Notes: generated by a model not told the origin, from the letters alone. 64,000 nucleotides of DNA from Clostridia bacterium (GCA_017416765.1 JAFQBE010000008.1:1-64000); one strand, 5' to 3'; shown: positions 54,649 through 64,000, numbered from the stretch's first letter. Program-made: numbers and translations.

Positions 54649-55319
54649 TTTTCCTCCTTGAGTACATAACCCATTCCTCTGACTGTATGAATAAGCTTTT
54701 TGTCATATCCGTCATCAATCTTTTTGCGAAGGTAGCGAATATATACATCAACAACATTTGTACCGCCTTCGTAATCGTAATTCCAGATATGGTCTTCAAT
54801 TTTTTCACGGCTGAGTACGATTCCGTTATTTACCGCGAGATATTGCAAAAGCTCGTATTCCTTTGCAGAGAGAGAAATATCCTTACCGTTTCTGGTAACC
54901 TTTTTGCTTGAAATATCAACAGTAAGGTCAGCTACGCAAATAGTATTTGATTTTGAAACGCTGTTTTTTCTGATTATAACTCTGATTCTTGCAAGCAATT
55001 CCTCAAAAGCAAAGGGTTTAACAAGATAATCGTCTGCGCCGATGTCAAGCCCTTCTACTCTGTCTTCAATGCTGTCGCGGGCTGTAAGGAACAAAACCGG
55101 AAGATTATTGCCTTCATGTCTTATTCTTTTTAAAAGAGAAAAACCGTCAATTTTCGGCATCATGACATCAAATATTGCAGCATCATAATCTGTCATGCTA
55201 ATCAGGTCATAGGCTTCCTCGCCGTTGAAGCAACAGTCTACACTGTAGCCTGAAACTTTTAGCTGCTTTGCAATTATTCTGTTAAGGCTTTTTTCATCTT
55301 CTGCAATAAGAATTCTCAT
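54645..55319 (-). CDS. OmpR-family response regulator
   Basis: 224 residues. Receiver domain (1-115) with acidic pocket EDE (7-9), phospho-accepting D51 in FDVMMPK, T79-like LTA and K101 in DYLVKPF; winged-helix DNA-binding domain (about 130-222) with VVDVYIRYLRKKID. Partner of the kinase it overlaps. It probably controls the PepSY lipoprotein and kinase genes. It has a promoter upstream. Confidence 0.95.
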   Translation of the reverse strand: MRILIAEDEKSLNRIIAKQLKVSGYSVDCCFNGEEAYDLISMTDYDAAIFDVMMPKIDGFSLLKRIRHEGNNLPVLFLTARDSIEDRVEGLDIGADDYLVKPFAFEELLARIRVIIRKNSVSKSNTICVADLTVDISSKKVTRNGKDISLSAKEYELLQYLAVNNGIVLSREKIEDHIWNYDYEGGTNVVDVYIRYLRKKIDDGYDKKLIHTVRGMGYVLKEEK

Positions 55320-55356
55320 AATTAATCCCCTTTTTACAAAGGTTTTCTTTATTGTT

Positions 55357-55385
55357 ATTATAGCATATAGTTAAATTTTAGTAAA
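55357..55385 (-). promoter_or_regulatory. promoter of the two-component operon
   Basis: Minus strand: -35 TTTACT (55385-55380), 17-bp spacer, perfect -10 TATAAT (55362-55357); AGGGG lies just before the ATG at 55319. Confidence 0.7.
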
Positions 55386-55457
55386 TACGAATTAAATCAA
55401 CATTATATTTTAAAAATATTAATTAATTGTCGATTGGGAGTATGTGTAAAATTTGTA

Positions 55458-55485
55458 TTGAAAGTATTATTTTTTATGGTAAAAT
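55458..55485 (+). promoter_or_regulatory. promoter of the D-2-hydroxyacid dehydrogenase gene
   Basis: -35 TTGAAA (55458-55463), 16-bp spacer, -10 TAAAAT (55480-55485). Confidence 0.6.
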
Positions 55486-55530
55486 ATTAGTTAATATAAG
55501 CTAAAATAATGAAAGCGAAAGTGAGAGAAA

Positions 55531-56526
55531 ATGAAAATAGCACTTTTCGGTACAAATCAGATACAGTTTTCAAAGGTTTATACACCTGCAGTTCTTCAAA
55601 GACTCAGTGAATACGGAGAGCTTTCAAAAAAAATTAATAAGAGTAATCTTGAAGAAAATGCAGAGTTCCTTGCAGACTGTGAATTTGCATTTTCAACATG
55701 GGGTATGCCTCAGTTTACTAAGGAAGAAATTGCAAAGTATATGCCAAAATTAAAAGCTGTATTTTATTCAGCCGGTACAGTTCAGTATTTTGCAAAGCCT
55801 TTCCTTGAAAGCGGTGTCAAGGTTTTCAGCGCATTTGCTGCAAACGCAGTTCCTGTAGCAGAATACACATTTGCACAGATAACTTTAGCAGCAAAAGGTT
55901 ATTTTCAGTCTGCAAAGTACTACCGTATATTACCATTACATTCGCACAAATTTGCAAATACAGCAACAGGAAATTTTGAATGCAAGGTTGGCCTTATAGG
56001 CCTTGGTGCTATTGGAAAAATGGTAGCAGATAAGCTTAAAGCGCTTGATGTCAAGGTTTATGGCTGTGATCCGTTTGTTTCAAAAGAAGCAGCAAAGGAG
56101 CTTGGCGTTACACTTGTTGATATGGAAACAATTTTCAACGAATGTGATATTATAAGCAATCATCTTGCAAACAAACCAGAGCTTGAAAATATATTTAACA
56201 TGAAGTTTTTCAAAAGAATGAAAAAGCATTCAACCTTTATTAACACAGGCAGAGGCGCACAGGTTGCTGAGTATCAGCTTGCACTTTCCCTGCTGCTTCA
56301 TCCATCGAAAACTTTTGTTGCTGATGTTTTAAAAAGAGAAACTTTTCCATATATAAGTCCCCTTTTTTGGGTACCTAATGCAATAATCACACCGCACATT
56401 GCTGGCAGTACAGGTAAAGAACCGCAAAGAATGGCTTATTATATGATGGAAGAAATGGAAAGGTTCATTGCTAATGAACCGGCAAGATATGAGGTTACAC
56501 TTGATTCTCTTGCAAGAATGGCATGA
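55531..56526 (+). CDS. D-isomer-specific 2-hydroxyacid dehydrogenase
   Basis: 331 residues. NAD-binding loop GLGAIG (157-162) and the Arg/Glu/His catalytic trio: R241 in NTGRGAQV, E270 in VLKRETFP and H289 in TPHIAGS. It reduces 2-oxo acids to D-2-hydroxyacids (or the reverse) with NAD(P)H. The usual ARG motif reads TGRG, which is common in divergent members. It is monocistronic, with its own promoter and terminator, and divergent from the two-component operon. Substrate not known. Confidence 0.92.
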   Translation: MKIALFGTNQIQFSKVYTPAVLQRLSEYGELSKKINKSNLEENAEFLADCEFAFSTWGMPQFTKEEIAKYMPKLKAVFYSAGTVQYFAKPFLESGVKVFSAFAANAVPVAEYTFAQITLAAKGYFQSAKYYRILPLHSHKFANTATGNFECKVGLIGLGAIGKMVADKLKALDVKVYGCDPFVSKEAAKELGVTLVDMETIFNECDIISNHLANKPELENIFNMKFFKRMKKHSTFINTGRGAQVAEYQLALSLLLHPSKTFVADVLKRETFPYISPLFWVPNAIITPHIAGSTGKEPQRMAYYMMEEMERFIANEPARYEVTLDSLARMA

Positions 56527-56538
56527 TTTTTTAACAAT

Positions 56539-56567
56539 AAAAAGGCAAGGATTTTCCCTGCCTTTTT
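56539..56567. terminator. bidirectional terminator
   Basis: AAAAAGGCA (56539-56547) pairs with TGCCTTTTT (56559-56567), with an inner GG/CC. It ends in TTTTTTT on the plus strand and a matching run on the minus strand, between the dehydrogenase gene and the last gene of the V-ATPase operon. Confidence 0.9.
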
Positions 56568-56592
56568 TTATATTATTTTGATTTTTGAATAT

Positions 56593-57018
56593 TTATCCAA
56601 GTGCAACCATGCTGAAAACGAGTGCAAAAAGAGCAACCGTTTCGCAAAGACCGACAACTGTTATATACTGTGAGAAGCCTTTGCCTGTTTCAGCAAGAGC
56701 ATCTGCACCGGCAGCACCTGCTTTACCCTGAACAACGGCTGAAACTGCCATTGCGACACCCGATGCAATACCGAGACCTAAAAGGAAAGCGGGGTCTGCA
56801 CTTGATGAACTCATCTGCTGCATAAGAAGGAAGCCATAGATTGTCTGTGTAAGCGGTGCACCTGCGAAAACAGTAAGAATAAAAGGCGCAGCCTTATTGC
56901 TCATATAACACTTTTTCCAAGCGCCGATTGATGCCTGACCTGCTATACCAATACCGATTGCAGAGCCAGTTGCGGCAATACCCATTGCCAAAGCTGTTGC
57001 TAATAATCCGAAATTCAT
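56593..57018 (-). CDS. atpK: V-type ATP synthase subunit K, sodium-site type
   Basis: 141 residues, four membrane helices (two hairpins). The sodium-binding residues of the Enterococcus hirae K ring have counterparts: P-L-T-Q with T57 and Q58, Q97 in VQGKAG and E126 in CETVALF; the Q97-E126 spacing is 29, as in that protein. It forms the rotor ring. Last gene of the operon, 28 bp after subunit I. That it moves Na+ is inferred from these positions. Confidence 0.93.
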   Translation of the reverse strand: MNFGLLATALAMGIAATGSAIGIGIAGQASIGAWKKCYMSNKAAPFILTVFAGAPLTQTIYGFLLMQQMSSSSADPAFLLGLGIASGVAMAVSAVVQGKAGAAGADALAETGKGFSQYITVVGLCETVALFALVFSMVALG

Positions 57019-57046
57019 AATTTAACTCTCCTTATTTTTCAATTTG

Positions 57047-58948
57047 TTATTCAAAGGGTCTGAATTTATGTCCGCTCCAGGACATATCAAGATGCGATGA
57101 GAATTCAAGAGTATTCAATCTTATGCCGTGAACAATAACTGACAAAACATTTAATATCATGTTAAGTCCGTGACCGAATACAAGCAGCACTATCGCAATT
57201 ATCATAAACATAAAGTTACCGAGCAAGGGGCTTGCAAGCTCGTTGACGGTTGCGGAAATGGCAGCACCTGCAAGACCAACAGCCCACAGACGAATATAAG
57301 AAACTATATCCGAAAAAACATTTACTACACCAAGCAGTACGGAAACAATATTTTTAAGGCTTGATAAAACGGACTTTATAATGTTGCCTTCATAATTTGA
57401 GAATACAAAACTCATTACAAAGCCGACAACTACCAGAACAAGCGCAACAGTGCCTACGGGAATGCCGCTAATTACAAGACCGAACGGGAAAACCTGTGCA
57501 TTAACAACAAAGCTGAGGACAACATAAAAAATTCCGATTAGCTGCATTATTGAGCCTATATCTCCAAGAACTTTCATTGACTTAATATTGCGCGCAGCAA
57601 CCTTGATGTGTGCTACGGTAAGCTGAATCAAAGCTAATGAAAAGCAGAAAATCTGAAGGTTTTGCGCTGTCGTAAGTCCTGCTTCGCCGTTTGTCCAGAA
57701 GGGATACCATATTCTGTCGGCATAAACATTGGATATAACGGGAACAGAAAGCTTCTGCAACCATTCCGGTATCTGTTCAGCTGAAAGTCCAAACCAGGTA
57801 CAGGTAACTGTTCCCCATACAATAGTTGAAAGTCCGAATAAACCTATGAGCAGAAAAGCAGGCGGAACTTTTTTCTTTGATGCAAGCGATTTGGCTATCA
57901 AAATTCCTGTTACAGCACAAATCAGAAGTCCGTAACCGCCGTCGCCAAAGATTATTCCGAAGAATATGAGTATAAAGCCCAAAAACCAACCCGAAATGTC
58001 ATATTCAAAATATCCGGGCACAGTACCGAGAAAGTCCGTCAGCGGATATATCAGGCTTACAAACTTGTTGTTTTTAAGCTTGGTCGGTACATTATCTTCT
58101 TCGGTTGGCTCTTCAACAAGAATTCCCCAGGAATTTTCCGCAGCCGTTTTCTTAAGCTTTTCAAGATTTTCTTCTTCAACATATCCTGTAAAGTAAGAAA
58201 CCGATACATCAGTAAGGTTTTCATTTGTCATGCCTGTTGAATAAGTTTCGAATTCAATTTCTTTTTCCAGAGCTTTTACAGCTTTCTTTATACTTTCTGC
58301 AAAGACTGCAAATGAAGAAATTTGTTCATCTATCACCTTTAGTTGATTATTCAGATTTTCAAGCTTTTTCTTAATTTCAGCTGTTGATGTTTCGGGCAAT
58401 TGAAACCTGTAAGACTTTAATGCCTCAACAGCTTCGTTTTGGCTTTCTTCATCTGATTTAATCAATATGAATTTTACAGAAGCTTTTGTCTTCTGCAAAC
58501 TCAGAGTTTTTACGCTTTCACCGAGATTCTCGTATTCTTTTGTCGGCATCTCATAAAGCGAAAGACTAACACCCTTTTCAGATAAAAATTCAAATCTATC
58601 CGGGTCAATTTCACCCCAGTCAGCAAGACGATCAAGCTCAGCTATAAGTGCAATTCTTTCTGATGAACAAAGCTTTTTTTCTTCTTCAAGCTGAATAATT
58701 TCCTGTGATAATGAAACAGCTTTTGCCGAATTGATATTTTCTTGCTTTATCTTTTTGTTTTTCTTATCCGAAATGCTGAAAAGCGCACTTTCAAGTAACG
58801 AAACTGTTTCTTTGAGTTCTTCGAGCCTTTTGCCTGAGCCTTCGACCGATTCAATGTGAAGAATTCCGAGTTTTCGTAGTTTAGTCAGTGTATCTTTCTT
58901 TTTATCTCCCCTAATAATAAGAGAAACTTTTTTCAAAGGCACTATCAT
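57047..58948 (-). CDS. atpI: V-type ATP synthase subunit I (stator/membrane a-type)
   Basis: 633 residues. The N-terminal half (about 1-310) is cytosolic and coiled-coil-rich. The C-terminal half has seven or eight membrane helices, with GDGGYGLLICAV and SYIRLWAVGLAGAAIS carrying the conserved Arg (R in YIRLW) that works with the K-ring Glu. It overlaps subunit D by 4 bp. Confidence 0.95.
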   Translation of the reverse strand: MIVPLKKVSLIIRGDKKKDTLTKLRKLGILHIESVEGSGKRLEELKETVSLLESALFSISDKKNKKIKQENINSAKAVSLSQEIIQLEEEKKLCSSERIALIAELDRLADWGEIDPDRFEFLSEKGVSLSLYEMPTKEYENLGESVKTLSLQKTKASVKFILIKSDEESQNEAVEALKSYRFQLPETSTAEIKKKLENLNNQLKVIDEQISSFAVFAESIKKAVKALEKEIEFETYSTGMTNENLTDVSVSYFTGYVEEENLEKLKKTAAENSWGILVEEPTEEDNVPTKLKNNKFVSLIYPLTDFLGTVPGYFEYDISGWFLGFILIFFGIIFGDGGYGLLICAVTGILIAKSLASKKKVPPAFLLIGLFGLSTIVWGTVTCTWFGLSAEQIPEWLQKLSVPVISNVYADRIWYPFWTNGEAGLTTAQNLQIFCFSLALIQLTVAHIKVAARNIKSMKVLGDIGSIMQLIGIFYVVLSFVVNAQVFPFGLVISGIPVGTVALVLVVVGFVMSFVFSNYEGNIIKSVLSSLKNIVSVLLGVVNVFSDIVSYIRLWAVGLAGAAISATVNELASPLLGNFMFMIIAIVLLVFGHGLNMILNVLSVIVHGIRLNTLEFSSHLDMSWSGHKFRPFE

Positions 58949-59577
58949 AATGAGTACACCTCCATTTCAGAAGATGTTTCATTGCGTGCTGCAATTTTGC
59001 GCTTTGAAATTTTAGAACGGACTACGGCACTTACCTGTTGGTCCGCCATATAAATTGAAATCTTTTTGATGTTTTCTTCTGTTTCGGGAATTTTAACCTT
59101 TTCAAACAGATTTACTCTCTGTGCAGTTGCACGAAGCTCCTGCTCAAGAAGCCTGACCTGCTCATCCAACACTTGTGCTTCAAGGTCGAGTGACATTGCT
59201 TTTTCCATATGATTTGCTGCTATATCAACCCATAGCGGTGTTTCATATAAATCGTAGTCACCGCGGGAAAACTGCGCACCTTCATATATCGGTATAGTAA
59301 CACCCGCTATATTTCCTGTACCCTTGCGTATATTGCTGACAGTAATTATTCCGTCAGGAAAAGCATCTGTTTCGCTGAAAACGGATATCCAGGAGCTGAA
59401 GCCTTTTTCAAGCTCCTCTCGCTGTTTTCTAACTGCCTTTGCTTTTGCTTCAATGGTGCGGATTTCAGCCTGAAGCTGTTGCTTTTTAAGTGTCAGAGTA
59501 GGCAAATATCTCCGATACATTTTGAGAGCATCTTTCTGTATCTTTAACTCATTTTTAGTCAGTTTGATTTTTGCCAC
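58945..59577 (-). CDS. atpD: V-type ATP synthase subunit D (central stalk)
   Basis: 210 residues, two long coiled-coil helices typical of the rotor shaft, starting MAKIKLTKNELKIQKDAL and ending with VNLFEKVKIPETEENIKKI. It follows subunit B by 11 bp and connects the A3B3 head to the K ring. Confidence 0.95.
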   Translation of the reverse strand: MAKIKLTKNELKIQKDALKMYRRYLPTLTLKKQQLQAEIRTIEAKAKAVRKQREELEKGFSSWISVFSETDAFPDGIITVSNIRKGTGNIAGVTIPIYEGAQFSRGDYDLYETPLWVDIAANHMEKAMSLDLEAQVLDEQVRLLEQELRATAQRVNLFEKVKIPETEENIKKISIYMADQQVSAVVRSKISKRKIAARNETSSEMEVYSL

Positions 59578-59588
59578 TATTATCCTCC

Positions 59589-60884
59589 TTACTTATTGGG
59601 CCAGAATTCATCTGTAAGGTCGGATTTTATACCGGTTTCATCTTTTTCAAAACATTCCGAAAGAATTTGCCAGCCGAGGTCAAGTGCTTGTTCAAGCGAA
59701 AGATTGACTGATAAATCCATAAGTTTATTTTCAAAAAGCTGACCGTATTTTAGCAGTTTTTCATCCCATCGTGACATTGCAAAGCCCATGTTTTTCTTTT
59801 CCAATGTTTCTTTGTAAGAAGAGTACATTCGAATCATTGCGTCCATAAGCGCACGGTGGTCTTTACGGGTTTTTCCGTTAACATTCTGTTTAAGTCGGGA
59901 AAGAGAACCGAACGGTTCAATTCGTCCGCCTTTAAGATAATACTGACCTTCCGTAATGTATCCTGTATTATCGGGAACAGGATGAGTAACATCATCGCCG
60001 GGCATTGTCGTAACGGCAAGTACGGTAACCGAACCGGAATCGGCAAAGTCAACGGCCTTTTCGTATCGCGATGCTAGCTGTGAATAAAGGTCACCCGGAT
60101 AGCCGCGGTTTGAGGGAACCTGCTCTTGAGTGATTGCAATTTCTTTCATTGCATCGGCAAAGTTTGTCATATCGGTAAGAAGAACAAGCACATCCTTATT
60201 CTGCAAAGCAAACTGCTCTGCAACCGCAAGCGACATATCGGGAATCATCATACATTCAACCGTAGGGTCTGACGCAGTGTGAATAAACATAACCGTTTTG
60301 CTTAAAGCACCGCCGTTTGAAAGTTCTTCTTTAAAATAAAGAAAATCGTCATATTTAAGACCCATACCGCCAAGAACAATTACATCAGCTTCAGCCTGTA
60401 AAGCTATTCGAGCAAGCAGCTGATTGTAGGGTTCACCTGAAATTGAGAATATGGGCAGCTTCTGCGAAACAACGAGAGTGTTGAACATATCAATCATCGG
60501 TATATTTGTTCTCATCATACGGTTTGCGAGAATACGCTTAGTAGGGTTGACTGACGGTCCGCCGATAGCCTTCATATTATCGGCAAGCACCGGACCTTTG
60601 TCTCTCGGTTCGCCTGAACCGTTGAAAATCCTGCCGAGCAGGTCTTCGCTGAACGAAACACGCATTTCATGACCTAAAAAGCGTACCTCATCACCTGTTG
60701 AAACACCCTGACCGCCTGCAAAAACCTGAAGAGAAACAATATCGCCGTCAATTTTATTGACCTGAGCAAGAGATTTGCCGAAGCGGGTATTTATCTGTGC
60801 AAGTTCATTATACTGTACGCCTTCTGCTCTGACGGTGATAACGTTACCAGTAATGGTTTCAATTCTGTTATATACTTTATTCAT
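59589..60884 (-). CDS. atpB: V-type ATP synthase subunit B
   Basis: 431 residues from the ATG at 60882-60884; a GTG six bases earlier is possible, but GGTGAG lies 5 bases before the ATG. It has the non-catalytic nucleotide-domain pattern: [17 protein letters not shown] with no Walker A GKT, and [15 protein letters not shown]. It alternates with A in the head. Its start lies just beyond the stop of subunit A. Confidence 0.96.
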   Translation of the reverse strand: MNKVYNRIETITGNVITVRAEGVQYNELAQINTRFGKSLAQVNKIDGDIVSLQVFAGGQGVSTGDEVRFLGHEMRVSFSEDLLGRIFNGSGEPRDKGPVLADNMKAIGGPSVNPTKRILANRMMRTNIPMIDMFNTLVVSQKLPIFSISGEPYNQLLARIALQAEADVIVLGGMGLKYDDFLYFKEELSNGGALSKTVMFIHTASDPTVECMMIPDMSLAVAEQFALQNKDVLVLLTDMTNFADAMKEIAITQEQVPSNRGYPGDLYSQLASRYEKAVDFADSGSVTVLAVTTMPGDDVTHPVPDNTGYITEGQYYLKGGRIEPFGSLSRLKQNVNGKTRKDHRALMDAMIRMYSSYKETLEKKNMGFAMSRWDEKLLKYGQLFENKLMDLSVNLSLEQALDLGWQILSECFEKDETGIKSDLTDEFWPNK

Positions 60885-60886
60885 TA

Positions 60887-62656
60887 TCACTCACCATCCT
60901 TTAACAAAAGTTCAGCTTCATGGGCAGTTCTGCCTTGACCGTCGGTATATAATGCATCAATTTCAGCTTCTGCCTTTGCAAAGGCTTCACTTTTAAATTC
61001 TGTGTAATTCCAGTCAATGAATTTCTGACGCATACGGTTAAAAAAGCTTCTTGCTTCATCTTTATTGCCAAGTGCATATTCACTGCCGAGAACATATATG
61101 AGCTTATCGGTTACATAGCACTGTCTTTCCTTGCCGCAGTCGGCATCAATAAGGTCAAAGGAGTTCTGCTGTAGATAAACAGAATCAAGCATTTCTGATT
61201 TAAGGTATACAATATAATCTTCAAGGCTTGTGCCTTCTTCACCAACAACCTTCATCATTGAGCCGATTTCATCACCGTGAAGAAGTATCTTTTTACAAAA
61301 TTCTGATTTTGCTGAATCTGTTACGGTCTTATATTTTGACCATGAAATAAGCGGGTCAATTGCAGGGTATTTTCTTGCGTCTGAACGCTCGCGTGACAAA
61401 CCGTGGAATGCTCCGACTACTTTCAGCGTAGCCTGAGTTACGGGTTCTTCAAAGTTACCGCCTGCGGGTGAAACCGTACCGCCAATGGTAACAGAACCCT
61501 TGCTTCCGTCAGGCAGACGAACATAGCCGGCTCTTTCATAGAATGCTGCAATATATGATTCAAGATAAGCAGGGAAAGCCTCTTCGCCGGGGATTTCCTC
61601 AAGTCTGCCCGACATTTCTCGCAAAGCCTGTGCCCAACGAGAGGTTGAGTCAGCAAGAAGAAGAACATTAAGTCCCATCTGACGGTAATATTCTGCAAGA
61701 GTTACCGATGTATAAACCGATGCTTCACGGGATGCGACGGGCATTGAAGATGTGTTACAAATTATAATTGTGCGTTCCATAAGTGAACGACCAGTTTTGG
61801 GGTCAGTAAGCTCAGGAAATTCCGTAAGCGTTTCAACAACCTCACCAGCTCGTTCGCCGCAGGCTGCGATAATAACAATATCCACATCGGCATACTTTGA
61901 AGTTGTATGCTGTAAAACGGTTTTACCTGCACCGAAAGGACCGGGCGTACAGTAAGTTCCGCCTTTTGCAACGGGGAAGAAAGAATCAATAAGACGAACC
62001 TTGGTTTCCATTGTTTCTACAGGTGCAAGTCTTTCGCTGTAGCATTTTACAGCTCTCTTAACAGGCCACTTGAATGACATTGAAACTTGTATTTCTCTGC
62101 CGCGTTCATCGGTAAGAACAGCAACAGTTTCGTTTACTGTATACTCACCCTTTTCAGCAATTGATTTAAGCGTGTAATTACCGAGAAGATAAAAAGGAAC
62201 AAATATTTTATGCGTGAACGGTCCTTCAGGAACAGTACCTATATATTCACCTGCACGAAGTGTGTCGCCGATTTTTGCTGTGGGAGTAAATTCCCATTTC
62301 TTTTCAGAATTGAGCGCATCTGCATATATTCCTCTTTCAAGAAACCAGCCTGCCTGTTCGGCCAGTTCCGGCAGCGGATTCTGAAGTCCGTCATAAACCT
62401 GACCGAGTAGACCCGGTCCGAGCTGAGCTGAAAGCATATCGCCCGTAAATTCAACTTCATCACCGCATTTAATGCCGTTAGTCATTTCATAAACCTGAAT
62501 TTGTGCGATGTCACCGCGGATACGGATAACCTCGCTTTTAAGTTTTTTATTGTCTACATTAACAAAGCAAATTTCATTCATTGAAACATTGCCGTCAAAC
62601 CTTACGGACACAAGGTTGCCGTTAATGCTTACTACCTTACCTTTATTTTCGGTCAT
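60887..62656 (-). CDS. atpA: V-type ATP synthase catalytic subunit A
   Basis: 589 residues, full length. Walker A GPFGAGKT (239-246), the catalytic Glu region [10 protein letters not shown], and the non-homologous insert typical of A subunits (about 110-200) are present. Hydrolyses or makes ATP in the A3B3 head. Overlaps the DUF2764 gene by 4 bp and is followed by subunit B. Confidence 0.97.
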   Translation of the reverse strand: MTENKGKVVSINGNLVSVRFDGNVSMNEICFVNVDNKKLKSEVIRIRGDIAQIQVYEMTNGIKCGDEVEFTGDMLSAQLGPGLLGQVYDGLQNPLPELAEQAGWFLERGIYADALNSEKKWEFTPTAKIGDTLRAGEYIGTVPEGPFTHKIFVPFYLLGNYTLKSIAEKGEYTVNETVAVLTDERGREIQVSMSFKWPVKRAVKCYSERLAPVETMETKVRLIDSFFPVAKGGTYCTPGPFGAGKTVLQHTTSKYADVDIVIIAACGERAGEVVETLTEFPELTDPKTGRSLMERTIIICNTSSMPVASREASVYTSVTLAEYYRQMGLNVLLLADSTSRWAQALREMSGRLEEIPGEEAFPAYLESYIAAFYERAGYVRLPDGSKGSVTIGGTVSPAGGNFEEPVTQATLKVVGAFHGLSRERSDARKYPAIDPLISWSKYKTVTDSAKSEFCKKILLHGDEIGSMMKVVGEEGTSLEDYIVYLKSEMLDSVYLQQNSFDLIDADCGKERQCYVTDKLIYVLGSEYALGNKDEARSFFNRMRQKFIDWNYTEFKSEAFAKAEAEIDALYTDGQGRTAHEAELLLKDGE

Positions 62657-63210
62657 TGTATAACCTCCGTTCTGTTCTCATTCATAATGGAGTTATAGAT
62701 TTTTCTGTACGCGTTTTCCCCGCTCTGTTTATCAAATTTTCTTATTCTTTCAATCAGCTTCAGCTTCAGTCCGTAATAAAATATGAATTCATCAGAAAAT
62801 GAATCTGTCGGTCTTAACGTTTCAAGAAAATCAAGTCGGTATTTATTAAGAAATTTCTCGGCTTCCATGGGGTTGTCAATTTCAACCGCTGTGCGTACCG
62901 CCTGTAATAACGCGGGAGAGAAAGATTGATTATGAGAATCAAATGGTTTATTAAGCTTATCAGCACGCAGTTTAGCAAGTGCAAGCCTGAGATTGCGTTC
63001 ACCGTTATTCCAGCTGTCAATTAATGAAGAAGTTGATTTTTCTGAGTCTTTTGACGGTAACAGCGTCAACTTTTCTAATTCAGCTTGTCTTTTTTTATTA
63101 AGAAACCTCTGACAAAGTTCAGTAAACCTTTCAGAAGTTATGGGGAGCGGTGTGCTTTCGTTAATTGCGTCAAGCGACGGCAATTGTGATATCAGATAAT
63201 ATTCAGCCAT
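62653..63210 (-). CDS. V-ATPase operon DUF2764 protein
   Basis: 185 residues, soluble and helix-rich, starting MAEYYLISQLPSLD. This family stands between subunits E and A in the V-ATPase operons of spirochaetes, Bacteroides and some Clostridia, where canonical subunit C is absent; it is thought to take the place of C. It starts 2 bp after subunit E. No catalytic motif. Confidence 0.8.
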   Translation of the reverse strand: MAEYYLISQLPSLDAINESTPLPITSERFTELCQRFLNKKRQAELEKLTLLPSKDSEKSTSSLIDSWNNGERNLRLALAKLRADKLNKPFDSHNQSFSPALLQAVRTAVEIDNPMEAEKFLNKYRLDFLETLRPTDSFSDEFIFYYGLKLKLIERIRKFDKQSGENAYRKIYNSIMNENRTEVIQ

Positions 63211-63212
63211 AA

Positions 63213-63821
63213 TTATTCAGCCTCTTTAAGAAGTTCACTAACTTTTGGACTGAGATAGTTTGAAAGCATTTCGCAAACCGCCTGAGCAGAATAATCATAA
63301 TAAACAGCTCCGTTATTTACGGCAATGCGGAAACCGCCGTCAAAATTATCGTTTGCTTTAAGTGTTACACCGCTGAGTAATTTAGTTTTAAGTGAAGAAA
63401 GAATAGATTCTTCGAGTATTGCAAGATCACTGCTGTTTAAAATAACTGTTATATCTTCTGCTTCGGGTTTACCTGTCCAGTTTTCAACAGCCTTTACAAT
63501 TAAACCGGAAAATTCATCCGATGAATAAACAGAGTTTACGCTGTTATTGACAATTGCTTTAAGTTCTTTTGCTACGCTTTCTCTGAATGAGATAAGCAGA
63601 TTGCGACCTGCCTGACGAAGTGCATTCTCACCGGATTTAACAGTTTTTGCGTTTTCGGTTTTAGCATCTGCCATAATTCTTTCTGCCTGAGCATAAGCGT
63701 CAAATATAATTTTTTCTGCTTCTGCTTTTGCAGATTCGAGGATAGCCGCTGCCTGAGCTTGAGCAACATCAACTCCGTCTTTTTTAATCTGTTCAATTAG
63801 TTCCTGAAGTTGAATTTCCAT
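63213..63821 (-). CDS. atpE: V-type ATP synthase subunit E (peripheral stalk)
   Basis: 202 residues. The N-terminal half is a long Ala/Glu/Lys-rich helix (ILESAKAEAEKIIFDAYAQA), the C-terminal half a compact alpha/beta head, as in E-type stators. GGGGA lies 8 bases before the ATG. First gene of the operon, which has E-DUF2764-A-B-D-I-K and no separate F, G or C gene. Confidence 0.9.
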   Translation of the reverse strand: MEIQLQELIEQIKKDGVDVAQAQAAAILESAKAEAEKIIFDAYAQAERIMADAKTENAKTVKSGENALRQAGRNLLISFRESVAKELKAIVNNSVNSVYSSDEFSGLIVKAVENWTGKPEAEDITVILNSSDLAILEESILSSLKTKLLSGVTLKANDNFDGGFRIAVNNGAVYYDYSAQAVCEMLSNYLSPKVSELLKEAE

Positions 63822-63856
63822 TAAACATTCCCCTTTTGAATTAAATTAAAATAAAA

Positions 63857-63887
63857 GGAACCATATCCTCTGCAGACAGCTGGTTCC
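63857..63887 (-). promoter_or_regulatory. leader hairpin of the V-ATPase operon (possible early terminator)
   Basis: On the minus strand GGAACCA (63887-63881) pairs with TGGTTCC (63863-63857) around a 17-base loop that holds a CTG...CAG mini-stem; TTTTATTTT follows. It lies about 20 bases after the expected start site. A stem with a T-run this early suggests attenuation or a 5' stabiliser. Confidence 0.65.
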
Positions 63888-63911
63888 CTAAATAATTTTT
63901 TATTTTTAACA

Positions 63912-63939
63912 ATTATAACAAACATTAAGAATTTGTCAA
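63912..63939 (-). promoter_or_regulatory. consensus promoter of the V-ATPase operon
   Basis: Minus strand: TTGACA (63939-63934), 16-bp spacer, TATAAT (63917-63912), both boxes perfect. Confidence 0.9.
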
Positions 63940-64000
63940 CCCTTGATTTAATAAATTGTTAAGATAAATTTACTTGTTTTTTCATTATGCAGATTTACAA

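Overview
The window looks like a chromosomal segment of an anaerobic, low-to-mid-GC Bacillota, most likely Clostridia of the gut-associated Oscillospiraceae/Ruminococcaceae kind. The signs are oxygen-sensitive class III ribonucleotide reductase (NrdD/NrdG), a SpoIIM-like sporulation protein next to a Xer recombinase (the same pairing as in Bacillus), canonical AGGAGG-type ribosome sites with TTGACA/TATAAT promoters, a V-type ATPase, and many plant or host glycan enzymes. No rRNA, tRNA, CRISPR array or insertion sequence was recognised. The taxon is inferred, not proven. || Layout. 1-1280: the end of what looks like a filamentous-phage (inovirus-like) element, with a pIII-like adhesin-topology protein and a pVI-like small membrane protein, headed by a 10-6-10 inverted repeat; then about 400 bp of T-rich DNA without a gene. 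1.7-10.4 kb: housekeeping genes, namely xerC/D, then (minus strand) queA-tgt-yajC-TIGR04086-spoIIM-like, then asd-dapA-dapB for lysine/diaminopimelate synthesis plus a secreted protein of unknown function. 10.4-20.1 kb: a P-loop ATPase, trxB, nrdD, nrdG (both nrd genes with NrdR boxes), a TIM-barrel isomerase, a DtxR-type iron regulator, and the potassium uptake pair trkA-trkH. || 20.2-47.5 kb is a glycan-utilisation region in several short, often divergent operons: esterase plus GH99-like enzyme; a TetM-like GTPase; a GPH symporter followed by a beta-propeller/alpha-toroid protein, a metallophosphoesterase and an SGNH esterase; a clan GH-D-like enzyme with a discoidin-like domain; a TAXI-TRAP transporter; a double flavodoxin followed by a GHL6-type hydrolase; GH16 with an SGNH hydrolase; a heparinase II/III-like lyase. 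It ends in a five-gene minus-strand operon, 51.3 to 44.4 kb: Old-Yellow-Enzyme reductase, short-chain dehydrogenase, fumarate-reductase-like flavoprotein, GH3 beta-glucosidase and alpha/beta hydrolase. That operon reads like a pathway that de-glycosylates, de-esterifies and reduces a conjugated small molecule (plant phenolic or steroid-like), and is the best candidate here for an undescribed system. || 51.4-56.6 kb: a nitroreductase, a three-gene PepSY signalling module (PepSY lipoprotein, histidine kinase with PepSY-like sensor, OmpR-type regulator) and a D-2-hydroxyacid dehydrogenase. 56.6-63.9 kb: a complete minus-strand V-ATPase operon of the reduced E-DUF2764-A-B-D-I-K type, with a strong promoter and a leader hairpin; its K subunit carries the residues of a sodium-binding site. 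Together with Trk and TRAP this suggests sodium-based bioenergetics.
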